Source: Pseudomonas fluorescens (GTDB lineage Bacteria; Pseudomonadota; Gammaproteobacteria; Pseudomonadales; Pseudomonadaceae). Taken from it: a stretch of DNA of 64,000 bases. Below, piece by piece: positions 1 through 9,102 of the stretch; within the stretch, counting starts at the first letter, position 1; each line of letters starts with the position of its first letter. Both the position numbers and the translations under genes were made by a program. The stretch covers positions 3,082,501 to 3,146,500 of the forward strand of contig NZ_CP078138.1 in NCBI RefSeq assembly GCF_019212185.1. The letters are read 5' to 3'. The notes beneath the pieces were generated by a model, which was not told the DNA's origin, searched no databases, and saw only the letters and a list, made by a program, of their open reading frames with translations.

Positions 1-48
1 GCCCAAGGCTGGTCGGCAAGCGACAGCCTGTTTGATAGAGCCGAACAT
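1..48 (-). CDS. 5' end of a probable second fimbrial-operon gene, cut by the window edge
   Basis: An ATG at 48-46 on the minus strand opens a frame reading MFGSIKQAVACRPALG up to the window edge. A purine-rich AAAGGT lies about 11 bases upstream. It follows the fimbrial subunit gene on the same strand after a hairpin. In chaperone-usher operons the gene after the major subunit is commonly a periplasmic chaperone or usher, and a basic N-terminus followed by a hydrophobic stretch would fit a signal peptide. Only 16 residues are visible, so identity is inferred from position alone. Confidence 0.3.
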   Translation of the reverse strand, partial: MFGSIKQAVACRPALG

Positions 49-105
49 GAGAGAAGTACCTTTGGAATCCTGGGTGTGGAACGACCACCCAAGCGTGTTC
101 AACGT

Positions 106-145
106 GCTGCCGCCTGCACGTTCCAGGCGCTGTGCAGGCGGCAGC
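106..145 (-). promoter_or_regulatory. intercistronic hairpin after the fimbrial subunit gene
   Basis: A perfect 14-bp inverted repeat (GCTGCCGCCTGCAC at 106-119, complement at 132-145, 12-base loop) starts nine bases after the subunit stop codon. No T-tract follows on the minus strand, so it is not a classical intrinsic terminator. Such stem-loops after major pilin genes are known to stabilise the upstream message or to attenuate read-through, giving much more subunit than assembly protein. Confidence 0.5.
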
Positions 146-153
146 CAGGGCTA

Positions 154-708
154 TCAGTTCACGGCAACGCTGAACTGGATGTCTGCCGAGGCGACACCAG
201 CGGTCACGGCTGCGGTCAGCGAGCGATAGGAGGCATTGAACCGCAGGTCGGTCGGGCGGTCGAAGGCGATCGGGTAATCGGCGCTTTCCACGCCGGAGGA
301 CAGCAGGGCACCTTTGGCGTCCCGCAGCGCGATGGCGACATTCTTGGCGCCATCCTGGTTCGGTGTGACCGAGAAGTAGAGTCCGCTGGCATCGGTAGGG
401 CCGGTAAAGGTCACTTTCGCGACGTTGGGATTGGTTGGGTCCAGCGTGCAGCCGCTGCCACCCTTGACGCGCAGGACAAAACCTTTGCCCCCCAGTTCCT
501 GACCGACAGCAGTGAAACGGCTGGCCTCAACCCCGACCATTTTCACCAGGTTGCCGATGGAGCCGTCACCAGGGTTGACCACGTCGATCGGGCATGTGCT
601 GTTGGTGATCATGCCCTCGAAGTTGATCAACCCTGGGTTTGCGAATGCCTGAGTGCCAGCGAAGCTGGCTGCCAGACCCAGGGAAAGAGCCAGTAGAGAT
701 TTTTTCAT
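154..708 (-). CDS. type 1-like (chaperone-usher) fimbrial subunit
   Basis: This 184-residue protein has a clear Sec signal peptide: MKKS, then a hydrophobic core, with cleavage probably after AFA at residue 23. The mature part begins with a G-x-I-x-F-x-G strand and carries two cysteines (STCPID near residue 39 and SGCTLD near residue 86), the disulfide pair usual in PF00419 subunits. It ends in SVAVN, resembling the final beta strand of these proteins. Its role is to polymerise into a surface pilus by donor-strand exchange, with a chaperone and usher expected beyond the left window edge. The ribosome site is weak. The family is well supported; whether it is a major or minor subunit is not. 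Confidence 0.85.
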   Translation of the reverse strand: MKKSLLALSLGLAASFAGTQAFANPGLINFEGMITNSTCPIDVVNPGDGSIGNLVKMVGVEASRFTAVGQELGGKGFVLRVKGGSGCTLDPTNPNVAKVTFTGPTDASGLYFSVTPNQDGAKNVAIALRDAKGALLSSGVESADYPIAFDRPTDLRFNASYRSLTAAVTAGVASADIQFSVAVN

Positions 709-893
709 GTCGATAATTCTTTTATTAATAAACGTTAACCGGCCTACAGGCGCGAGACGTTGCCGGGTGGTGTTGCAATGGAGGGGGATTGGCGTTGCGT
801 GTCTCGGCGGGGGGATTCTAGGGAGGGGGGGGGGAGCGGGGGATATGAGATAACTCTCAGTTGTTGCGGCTGACCTGCAGTGTTCGAAGTAAT

Positions 894-930
894 CCCCATT
901 AATGCAATAAAGATCATTGCATTAATGGGG
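894..930. terminator. perfect 15-bp inverted repeat after the left RHS gene
   Basis: CCCCATTAATGCAAT (894-908) and its exact complement (916-930) flank a 7-base loop, ten bases after the stop of the left RHS pseudogene and about 185 bases upstream of the fimbrial gene. There is no T-tract on either side. It may act as a terminator for the RHS transcript. Alternatively the AT-rich symmetric arms could be a protein-binding site in the fimbrial upstream region. Confidence 0.45.
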
Positions 931-940
931 TGCGACTTAC

Positions 941-3900
941 TTAATTCCTCCTAAGTGCTAGCGTTCCACCGGCACCATTAAAAACGCCGGCGCCCGGCGG
1001 GGGGTAACTGTGACCTGCTGATCGTCTATATGCGTTTTGTCGAACGTCGGCCGTAAGCTCAGACTGAGCTTTGAAGCCCTTCATCGGTTTTGACGTGGTG
1101 AAGCTTTCAATTTGCTCAGGAATCGGGGGCGTAGGCGCTTGCAGCCTGTTCGAACTAAGAACCTGCTCGACATAGGCTTCACTTGTAGTGAAGGGGGCAT
1201 CATTCGAGACCGAAATGCTGCCTCTGCGTAAAACATCATCGCTGTTTGAGAGTGTGGGTGCACTGGCTCTTCGCGCGACATCGGTCATGGTTGATTGGTT
1301 TCTTGTCGCTGCTTTGCCACGTTGCAGGATCGCGGGCGAGCTGTCACGGCGCGGTAGGTTAACAGTGGTGTTGAAGTGATTGTTGGTTGTATAAAATTTA
1401 TTGGTTATTTTTGGGATTGCTTTAGGTTTTTTAATCAGTGACACAACCCCGGACCTACCGACGCCTGAAAGAAGGCCAATCATTGAAGCCCATACCGGCG
1501 ACCTGCCCGAGGGCTTGTTTGTCCGAGTCGCTGTCGGTAGTCAACATTGCGAGACCGGCCGAAATCTGGGTTGTCCCGGCAAGTAATTGCACCGCGTTCC
1601 CGGTTGCCGCCCCGGATAGAGCTTCCACAAAGCCAAAAAATACATGGAACCACCCGGAATCAAAGAAGTGCCCGGTTGGGTCACTGAAGTTGATGGGGTC
1701 GCCGGCACAATACATGTAGGGATTGATCCCGCCAGCCCCGAACGGGCTGAGCGAATCGGGGCTGTGAAAGCGCATCAGGCAGGGGTTGTAGGCGCGATAG
1801 CCGCGGCCCAGCAAATACCACTGGGTAATGTCCTCGCACACTTCTCCATTGAACGCCATTCGGCTTCTCATCGTGCTGTTTGCATCGCGCTCACCATAGC
1901 CGCTGTAGGTCTCGGTTCGCAGCGTGGTTTGCTGGGTCTCGCCGATCACGCTGCTTTTGCCATCCGTCATCAGTAACAGGGTTTGTCCAGCGTCGTCGGG
2001 TTGCTGCTGCCCCAACGGTTGCCCCAGGCTGGCAAGGTACTGAGTGTGCGTCGGCCCTTGAACCGTGTCGCTAAGCCGATCGTTTTGATAGAAACGCAAG
2101 GTCTCGTTCTGCCCGGTGTTTTTTCACGCCGAACAAATGGTTGTGCGGGTCATAACGATAGTCGGTCAGGGCAACGCCATGTCTATCGCTGACAGCAACC
2201 AGGCGCGCCCCTGACTGTCATATTGCAGGCTGCGACCCTGTTCATCATTGAGCATGTTGCCGTTGGCGTCATACTCGAACTCTACGCTCTGCGGCAAGTA
2301 GGAAGGGTGAGTATGCGTGACCTTCAACAATTGGCAGGCATCATCGCTGCTGTAAGAAAACTCGGCCTCGTCGCGGCTGTCGTCCTTGAATGTCGTGCGG
2401 CACAGCGTGATGTTGTCCAGTGCATCGAACAGGAAAGTTGTTCGATGATTTCATTGCCATGGCGATCCCTGGGCAGTTCATCTCCCGAGCAGAGGTGCAG
2501 TTCCAAACGGCCACGCTGGTCATAACCGAACTCTTCCAGAAGCAGACTGCGTCCATCCGCTGTTTGCAGATGCCGGCTTTGCAAGCGATCGTCAGCTTGC
2601 CAGGTCTGGCGCAGAATGCGCGGCGGCTGGTCGTTTGGCGTGAGGGTGCGCAATGTCTCGCGGCCCAGATCGTCGTAGCCAAGTTCGGTGGTCAGGCTGG
2701 CCCCGGCCGACAAATCCCGACAAGTGGTACGCAGCAAGCGGCCTTGGGTGTCGTACTCGAATTGCGCCTGGATATACCCGTGGTCCAGGGTGTGGAGCCG
2801 GCCTGTGGTTTTTTCATAGAAGTATTGGCAATCGACATCGCCGACATCTTTGCGAATCAGCTGGCGACCGCCCCAACGAATGACGATAGTGATTGGTCCA
2901 GGTGTTGCCATCCACCCTCCATCGATGTTCTGTCACGTTGCCCGCACTGTCATAGTCAAAATCGTGCTGGCCCTGGCCATTGCTGGATGAACCCAGATAG
3001 GCCGTTTTCGGGTCGTAATGGAACCGCGATTGTTTATCTTCGATGGTTTCGATTCGGATCGGCTGTTCCGTCAGTTCAGGCACATAAAAATAATCGATGG
3101 CCTGGCCTGCGGGAGTCGTGCGTTTGCTGACCTGGAACTGGCTGCCACTGTATTCATAGGTTTCCACACGCGGGCCAACGTTGAGCTGAGTGAGTCGCTC
3201 AAGGCCGTCGAATGTTTGTGTTCCGACCCGGATGGGCTGCTGTCCGGCTTCGTTGGGAGTCACCTGGATCGTAATGGGTAACTCGCCAGTGCTATGGGGA
3301 GAATATTGTCGTGTCACCATCACGTCGTCTGGCAAGGTGCTCTTGATCATGCGATCGAACTCATCGTAGCCGTAACGGGTGGTACGGCTCAGGGCATCGG
3401 TTTCTTCGGTGCTGCGCCCCAGACCGTCGTAGCGGTAATGATGTTCGCTCAGTGGCTCGACGCGCGGGTCGTTCGGGTCATCACCCAAGGTATAACGCTT
3501 GACCCAGTCGGGCTTCTCGAACAGGTTATTCAGCGTGACAGTCTTGCCCATGCCCTCGATCCAAGTGGTGGTCACTTGCTTGACCGGGTCGGTGACTTCG
3601 TGTTCGAGCACACCGTCCGGGCGCAGCACGCTGCACTGCTCGCCCCACTGGTCGTAGGTGTAGCGACTGGTCAGGATCAGATCGTCGCGGGCCTGCGCAC
3701 TGCACCAGTCGAGTTCGGTTTCCTCCTCCAATTGGCCGAGGGCGTTGTAGCGTGCGGAGTAGGTATCTCGAAACGCTTCGGCCTGGACGCCGCTGCGGTT
3801 GTCGGTGTCCTGGCGCTGCTCCTGGATCGCCCGGTTCAGGCCGTCGAACAGGGTGCGGGTCTGCACGCCCTTGACGTCGATGGCGATCTGGCTGGCCTGT

Positions 3901-5870
3901 TGCCCGTCGGCATTGGTCAAGGTGTAGCGGTAGTTGCGGGCGCCTTCATACAGGGCATCGCCAGGGGCCACGGTTTCGCTCAGCACCCGGTGCAAGCCAT
4001 CATAGGTGTAGCGGATCCGCACGTCGTTGTCGTCTTGGGTCAGCAAGGGCTGACCATGCAGCAACGAATCTTCGCGGATGATGAACTTGCGCGTGTGTTT
4101 GCCACCCACGCCATGGTCGAAAAACGGTCAGGGTCTCGGTGGTCTGCAACACGGTTTCGCCCACTAAGGTGCTGTTGAGTTTTGCGTAGGCGTAGTCGGT
4201 AGTGGTAGTCAGGCCGTTGAGGGTCAGGGCCTGCTGCTGGCGCCGACCATGCAGTAACGGGTTGTCGGGCTGGTTGAAGGTCTGGTAGGCCAACTTTTGC
4301 AGCAGCTCTTCCCGGTTGCCGTTGACCTGATACAGAGCCTCTTCGGTCAACACCAGCCAGTCGTTGCTGACAGAGCCCCTGAGCGGTGGCATCAGGGGCG
4401 TAACGGTGACGGGGGTGCGCAACACCGGTGCACCGGCTTGTTGTCCAGTGGCCGGGGTCACGGTTTTCTCTCGCAGCGACCGCACGAAACCGCCCGGGTC
4501 GGGCGGGCATTCACCGGGCACTCCGCCAACTGGGAAGTAGCTGTAGGTTTCCTTGATGCCGTTGGCCTGCACCTGCTCGGTAAGGTTGCCGTGGGTGTCG
4601 AAACTGGTCAGCACCTTTTCCGAGCGCGCAGTGCTGCCAACACTCCAGCGGGTTTCCACGATTTTGGCCAACTGGCACTGCGGGCTTTGGTTGCTGAATG
4701 GCGCGTCAAGATTGTCATCGGCGTAGTAGGTGGTGAACACCTGATGCACCTTGTCACCCTGGGTGGTCTTTTCCTCGGTCAGCAGGTGAAAGCGGTTGAA
4801 GGTGCGCTCGATGCTGCGCACCGCCACACCGCCGGCGTAGTGGGTTTCGGTGGTGCCGTAGCGATAACGCTCGGTGATCTTGTAGAGGTTGTCCAGGCCG
4901 TCGTCGGTCCAACTGATGCTGGAGCCGTTGCCGATGAAGTTGAAGCTGCTGCCCGGCAGGTTGCTGTTGTCGTAGCTGTAGTGCACTTCCTGCGTCGGCT
5001 GGCCAAAGCCGGGGTGAATCGAATGTTTGAAGACCCTCGGCAAACGGCGCCCGCGCATTACCCGGAAAACCATGGCCGTTGCCGGCGTACTCGATGATTT
5101 CGTGGCCGCCGACTGGGGTCCACACCTCGGTGATGCAATGCAAGCCTTTCTCGGTTTGATACTTGAAGCGCCAGGACGCCTGTTCTTCGGTGGGCAACAC
5201 CACTTCATACACTTCGTCGCCCGGCCCGCTGTTACGCAGCTTCATCACGAAGCGGGCCGCCGCGCCGCCGGGGGTGCCGTCTGGGCGCAGAAGCAATTCG
5301 ATTTCGCTGTGACCGGGTTGCGGCAGATTGACTTGCACAAGCACCACGCCCTGGCCGTCGGTGACGGTGTGCAAGCGGCGCAGGCCGGAGCCGTAAGGCA
5401 GGTACGCCAGATTGATCTTGTAGCCTTCGGCGCTGTAAAGGGTTTCAGGCAGCGCCAGGCGACCCTCGAGCCGCAGCATTTCGGTCATGCCGGACTTGTG
5501 CACCACCCGATACAGCCCTGGGGCGTCCTCGTAAAAGAAGAAAACTTTTAATTTTCTGCTCTTGCATCTCCAGGCGGTTACCGACCATGTTGGTGACCTT
5601 GAAGGTCTCGCCGCTGGACAATGCCAGGACTTGGGTGCCGGGGTCGTATTGCGAGAGCTGGAGTTCCCAACCGAGACCGAAGCCGGTGTTCAAGGTATTG
5701 AGGGGGTTGAAGCCCAGTTTCAAGGGCAACACCGGGCCGCTGAGGTCGTTGCATTTTATTTCGGGTAAAGACAAGTTGACCGTATATTGCCCGGTGCGTG
5801 GATCAACCCCGGGTTGTACGAAACTGAGGAAGTTGAAAGCATTGGAATGCACAGCAGTGGACGCGGACAT
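941..5870 (-). pseudogene. RHS-repeat protein gene broken by multiple frameshifts (left copy)
   Basis: Read leftward from the ATG at 5870 (MSASTAVHSNAFNF), the gene matches the right copy at 14527 almost base for base for 2.5 kb, then diverges but keeps YD-repeat motifs (YDGLGR, YDQRGR). It ends in a core with RGYRAYNP, SPFGAGGINPYMY and DPTGH, followed by a roughly 180-residue tip of unknown kind. Compared with the right copy, or with the continuing RHS reading, single-base shifts lie at about 5541-5544 (extra A), 5042-5044 (extra A), 4118-4125, 2865-2876, 2427-2432, 2119-2124 (T run) and 1478-1485. Net +3 differences at 4395-4415 cancel out. Each shift ends the frame, so no full protein can be made. 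RHS proteins form beta-cage shells around C-terminal toxins. Several shifts are in homopolymers, so assembly error is a lesser alternative. Confidence 0.85.
3385..5864 (-). repeat. left arm of a 2.5-kb inverted repeat (RHS 5' region)
   Basis: This segment is the inverted, nearly identical partner of 14533-17090. It begins at the GCGTCCACTG just inside the start codon and ends at the shared CCCTGAGCCG. The arm is 2480 bp against 2558 bp. The 78-bp difference equals two extra 42-bp units in the right arm minus six extra bases I count in the left. The inner ends are about 8.7 kb apart. Confidence 0.85.
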
Positions 5871-5931
5871 GAGAGGGGTCTCTAATTAAATTAATATTCG
5901 AGAGAGGGGTGAGCGGTCCTGAAGTGGAGGC

Positions 5932-6450
5932 TTATTCGTAGATGATCTCTACGCAGCTAAGTTTTTTGTTTACTCGGTCTTTTTCGGTAATGTCTTTCTT
6001 GATGAGTCTGATGCCAGGCTGGATGACGGTTCCTTCCGCCACATCAAAGAGTGCGTCCAGCCTGATGTCTCGTGTGGTAGTGGTGTTCTTTAGCGTTCTG
6101 AAAAAAAGTGTGAAGTTGTGAGTGTCATCAAAATGGCACCCTGAAGGCTCGCCGCTACGAAGATAACTCCAGAGTTTAATAGTGGCTGCTGATCGAACAC
6201 CTTCAAGCCTGAGATAACTGATTTTATTGGGTTCGCAGGGGCGAATGCCTGGCCCGCCTGCGTAGTAACTGACCTCGAACATCTGTTGACGATCATCAGC
6301 GCGGCAATTGCTCTGGTTGTTGTCGTAAGTAAAGATGATTGATCCTGCGCTGTTGTTTATTTCATTGGGTGTGCCCGCTACTGAAGACGCGGTCTGCAAC
6401 AGGCAGGCGAAAAAAAATAAAGCATGGAGAGTTGACTTGAAGGTTTCCAT
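5932..6450 (-). CDS. small exported protein, paralog of the gene at 6615
   Basis: About 172 residues. I chose the ATG at 6450 because GAGG sits seven bases upstream and the product then begins with a signal peptide (METFKSTL, hydrophobic LFFFACLL, probable cleavage after SVAG). The mature part starts GSIIFTYDNN and later has LRLEGVRSAATI and EGTVIQPGIRL. The same order of motifs occurs in the neighbour at 6615 (FIVFDKD, LILESARSAVTI, PGTVILPGVRV), so the two are homologous. Three cysteines are present in the mature part. The gene lies 61 bases before the left RHS pseudogene on the same strand and is notably AT-rich. I do not recognise the family. An accessory or protective role for the RHS product is inference from position only. 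Confidence 0.75.
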   Translation of the reverse strand: METFKSTLHALFFFACLLQTASSVAGTPNEINNSAGSIIFTYDNNQSNCRADDRQQMFEVSYYAGGPGIRPCEPNKISYLRLEGVRSAATIKLWSYLRSGEPSGCHFDDTHNFTLFFRTLKNTTTTRDIRLDALFDVAEGTVIQPGIRLIKKDITEKDRVNKKLSCVEIIYE

Positions 6451-6614
6451 GGTGAGACCTCGTAAAGGAGAATTGAATGTTCTGTGTGAAGTCCAAATCA
6501 ACGGGTTAATGGTTGTTTGTGCTCGCGGTCTGTTTCACTGCTGAGATTAAAAAAAGGCAGGCGTGTGGTGTTGTGAGTGTCGTAAAGTCGTGACTGAAGG
6601 TTGTTATACGTTGA

Positions 6615-6965
6615 TTAGATACCCATTTGTATTGTTATGCGCGTTACCCATTTTACTTGGTGTGGCTTTCCTTCGGCGGCGGTGACACGAACTCCGGGCA
6701 ATATGACAGTTCCTGGCGCGTGGGTTAATAGCGAGTGGACGGTAAATTTTTCAGTTGTAAAGGAGTTTTTGATGAGTCGGATTGTGACAGTGGCGCGAAA
6801 ATCACCAGCGATCTCGAATGTAATCGTAACGGCTGAGCGGGCGCTTTCCAAGATGAGTGTATCATCCATGTTGATATTGCCCCGGGAGATGAAGTCAGAC
6901 CATTCTTTTAACTCGTATTTATATTTGTTCGGGTCCTTGTCGAATACGATAAATCCGGAATTCAT
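6615..6965 (-). CDS. small protein without signal peptide, paralog of the gene at 5932
   Basis: The ATG at 6965 is preferred because GGGAG lies eight bases upstream, giving 116 residues starting MNSGFIVFDKDPNKYKYEL. No signal peptide or membrane segment is visible. Motifs ESARSAVTI (mid-protein) and APGTVILPGVRV (near the C-terminus) align with the exported neighbour at 5932, so this is a shortened, apparently cytoplasmic version of the same fold. It is the first gene of the leftward operon that ends in the left RHS gene. AT-rich codon use suggests recent acquisition. Function is unknown. Confidence 0.7.
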   Translation of the reverse strand: MNSGFIVFDKDPNKYKYELKEWSDFISRGNINMDDTLILESARSAVTITFEIAGDFRATVTIRLIKNSFTTEKFTVHSLLTHAPGTVILPGVRVTAAEGKPHQVKWVTRITIQMGI

Positions 6966-7195
6966 TGCTTTAGCTCCCGTATAAATGTGCATTGTTGGCA
7001 CGCCTGAGTGGTCAGTTTTTTCAGTGGCAACTGTTCATTTAAAATAAGAATACCCCTGATTCCACTTCTGACAACCTAGCAGTTCTGATAGTGGGCAAGT
7101 CGATCAATCAGGCGTAAAAAATACTCCCAACACCTGTCATACGGTGCACACAAGAATCAGGGCGATGGCCCTACAATCAATGATGGAGCGTGGAC

Positions 7196-9001
7196 ATGAC
7201 CGCGGCTAATCCAGCACCAAAAGTCCCCTTGAACGCGGATAACGCACTTGATCTTGATCAACTGGGAAGCAGGAATTTAGTCACCCACGTTTATTTTCCG
7301 GGTATCGATGCCGCCAAAGGAGGTTTTATTTATCCGAACTGGCGGGGGTGCACCGCGTCGGGTGATGCTGGCGATAATTTCGATAACGCCTGGCCAATCG
7401 ACGACACCCTGGTGCCGGAAGGGTTACCGATAGAGTTCCCCAATGCCCTGTTGAAAGACCTGGATCAGGGCTGGGTGTTTTATTCGTATACAGTTCAATT
7501 GCCCGGCGAACCCTTGCCCAGTCCTGACGAGTCCAAACGTTTATTTTTCTATGTGGGCGTGCGAGCCTCGGCAACCACTCAGTTGCCGGTTCCGCAGATC
7601 AAGCAGTCCCACGGATTGGAACTGGACGCGGACCGCAATGTGCTGCCCAGCAACGGTGTATCGGTTTCAGTGCCGCCTTATGCAGCCATGGGCGAGGGTG
7701 ACAAGGTCACGCTGAAATGGGTTGGCTTTACTGAAACCGGCGCGCGGCGCCCCTTGAGCCCGGTCTGGACAGTGACAAACGCCGATGTAGGGCGTCCTCT
7801 GACACGTCTGGTGGGTCGAACAGACGTCATGCTGCTCGAAAAAGGTCGTCTCGAGTTGCATTACGAAGTTGCCTACGCAGGTGGCGGCAACGTCACTATC
7901 TCGGCGCAGCAAAACTTCAGAATCGTCCCCCCGACTCAACCCTATTTGCCAGCCCCGGTCATTGATCGACATGGCGGTGGCCCGCTGGATCCGGAACTGT
8001 TTCCCGATGGCATCACGGTGCGAATCACGTTGTATCCGGGTGCCCTCAGTGGGGACGTTGTGACGCTCTACAGCAGTGTGGCGGCGGATATCGGCGCTCA
8101 TGTGAGTATCAGAATCGATCCGTCGACGATCGACAGTGGTGTACTGACGTTCCACCTCGACCACGCCTGGCTATTGAGCAATAACGGCAAGAGTGCCGAA
8201 CTACTCTATCAGTATGCCCGCTCCGGGCAGTCGTTGGCGGGCGACCCATTGTCCCTGCTGATTCGTAAACCCCTGGAACTGCCCCTACCGGAAATTGCCA
8301 ACACCGCTCAGGAACCCGGTGACGATCCCAACGAGCGAATGATGGATGCTGGCGTCACCACGGCCGGCAGTCAGGCGAGCGTACCCGACGGCGCAGTGAT
8401 TGGCGCAAATGATAGTGTGCATCTTCATTGGGGCAAGCCTGGCGAGCCAGGCCATGTGGCCATTCCCGTCGCGGCCGATCGAAAAACCTTCACCATCCCG
8501 AAAAACGCCATTGCGATGCACATGGGCGCAGGCGAGGGGGCCCGTGAGCGACTCAGCGTGTATTACCGCGTGGTGCCAAGCGGTGAACCTGCGGAAAACT
8601 ATCAGGACTCCAAGTTTGTCTACCTGAAGGTCAAGCCGTTCCCGCAGAACCGCTTCCCGACCATCCAGTGTGAATTGGCACAGGGTACGGGCGGCAAACT
8701 ATCTCTCGGATTGATCACGGATCCGCGAGGTGCAAAGTACAACCTTGCACAGTGGTCCTACCTGCACGAAGGACAGATTCTAAATATTAAAGTCATCAAC
8801 AAGGATCATTACTTGCTGAAGGACTATGTCGTTACGGCTGCTGACGTTGGCAAGGTTAAAGAGTCGTGGTTGGCCAAGGACTTTCTTGTCAATCAAGTGG
8901 GGTTAAACAATAAGTTCAAAGTGTCTGTTACGGTGAGTTTTGACGGTGGACGAACCCACTTGTCATTTCCGGACTCTCCGGAGCTTACGTTGATCAATTG
9001 A
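7196..9001 (+). CDS. large protein of repeated Ig-like domains
   Basis: 601 residues from the ATG at 7196 (GGAG seven bases upstream; a GTG six bases earlier is possible). No signal peptide or membrane segment. After an N-terminal domain containing HVYFPGIDAAKGGFIYP, at least three units of roughly 110-120 residues repeat the pattern of a proline-led start (LPVPQI, YLPAPVID, LELPLPEI), then G-D-x-V-T-L-x-W/Y, then a closing Y-x-V/Y-x-x-S/A-G strand. These are Ig-like beta-sandwich repeats of the kind pseudomonads carry beside RHS or insecticidal toxin genes. The last 115 residues are a different domain. It is first in the rightward operon leading to the right RHS gene. It may scaffold or help deliver that toxin; this is inference. 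Confidence 0.7.
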   Translation: MTAANPAPKVPLNADNALDLDQLGSRNLVTHVYFPGIDAAKGGFIYPNWRGCTASGDAGDNFDNAWPIDDTLVPEGLPIEFPNALLKDLDQGWVFYSYTVQLPGEPLPSPDESKRLFFYVGVRASATTQLPVPQIKQSHGLELDADRNVLPSNGVSVSVPPYAAMGEGDKVTLKWVGFTETGARRPLSPVWTVTNADVGRPLTRLVGRTDVMLLEKGRLELHYEVAYAGGGNVTISAQQNFRIVPPTQPYLPAPVIDRHGGGPLDPELFPDGITVRITLYPGALSGDVVTLYSSVAADIGAHVSIRIDPSTIDSGVLTFHLDHAWLLSNNGKSAELLYQYARSGQSLAGDPLSLLIRKPLELPLPEIANTAQEPGDDPNERMMDAGVTTAGSQASVPDGAVIGANDSVHLHWGKPGEPGHVAIPVAADRKTFTIPKNAIAMHMGAGEGARERLSVYYRVVPSGEPAENYQDSKFVYLKVKPFPQNRFPTIQCELAQGTGGKLSLGLITDPRGAKYNLAQWSYLHEGQILNIKVINKDHYLLKDYVVTAADVGKVKESWLAKDFLVNQVGLNNKFKVSVTVSFDGGRTHLSFPDSPELTLIN

Positions 9002-9102
9002 TTTGTACATCTATTGGCTGTGTTTTTTCTCGAGTACCTATTGATGGCGGCGGCTGCCGCGACCCTGGCGCACGGGAATACTACTTGAACGAGGGAAATG
9101 TC

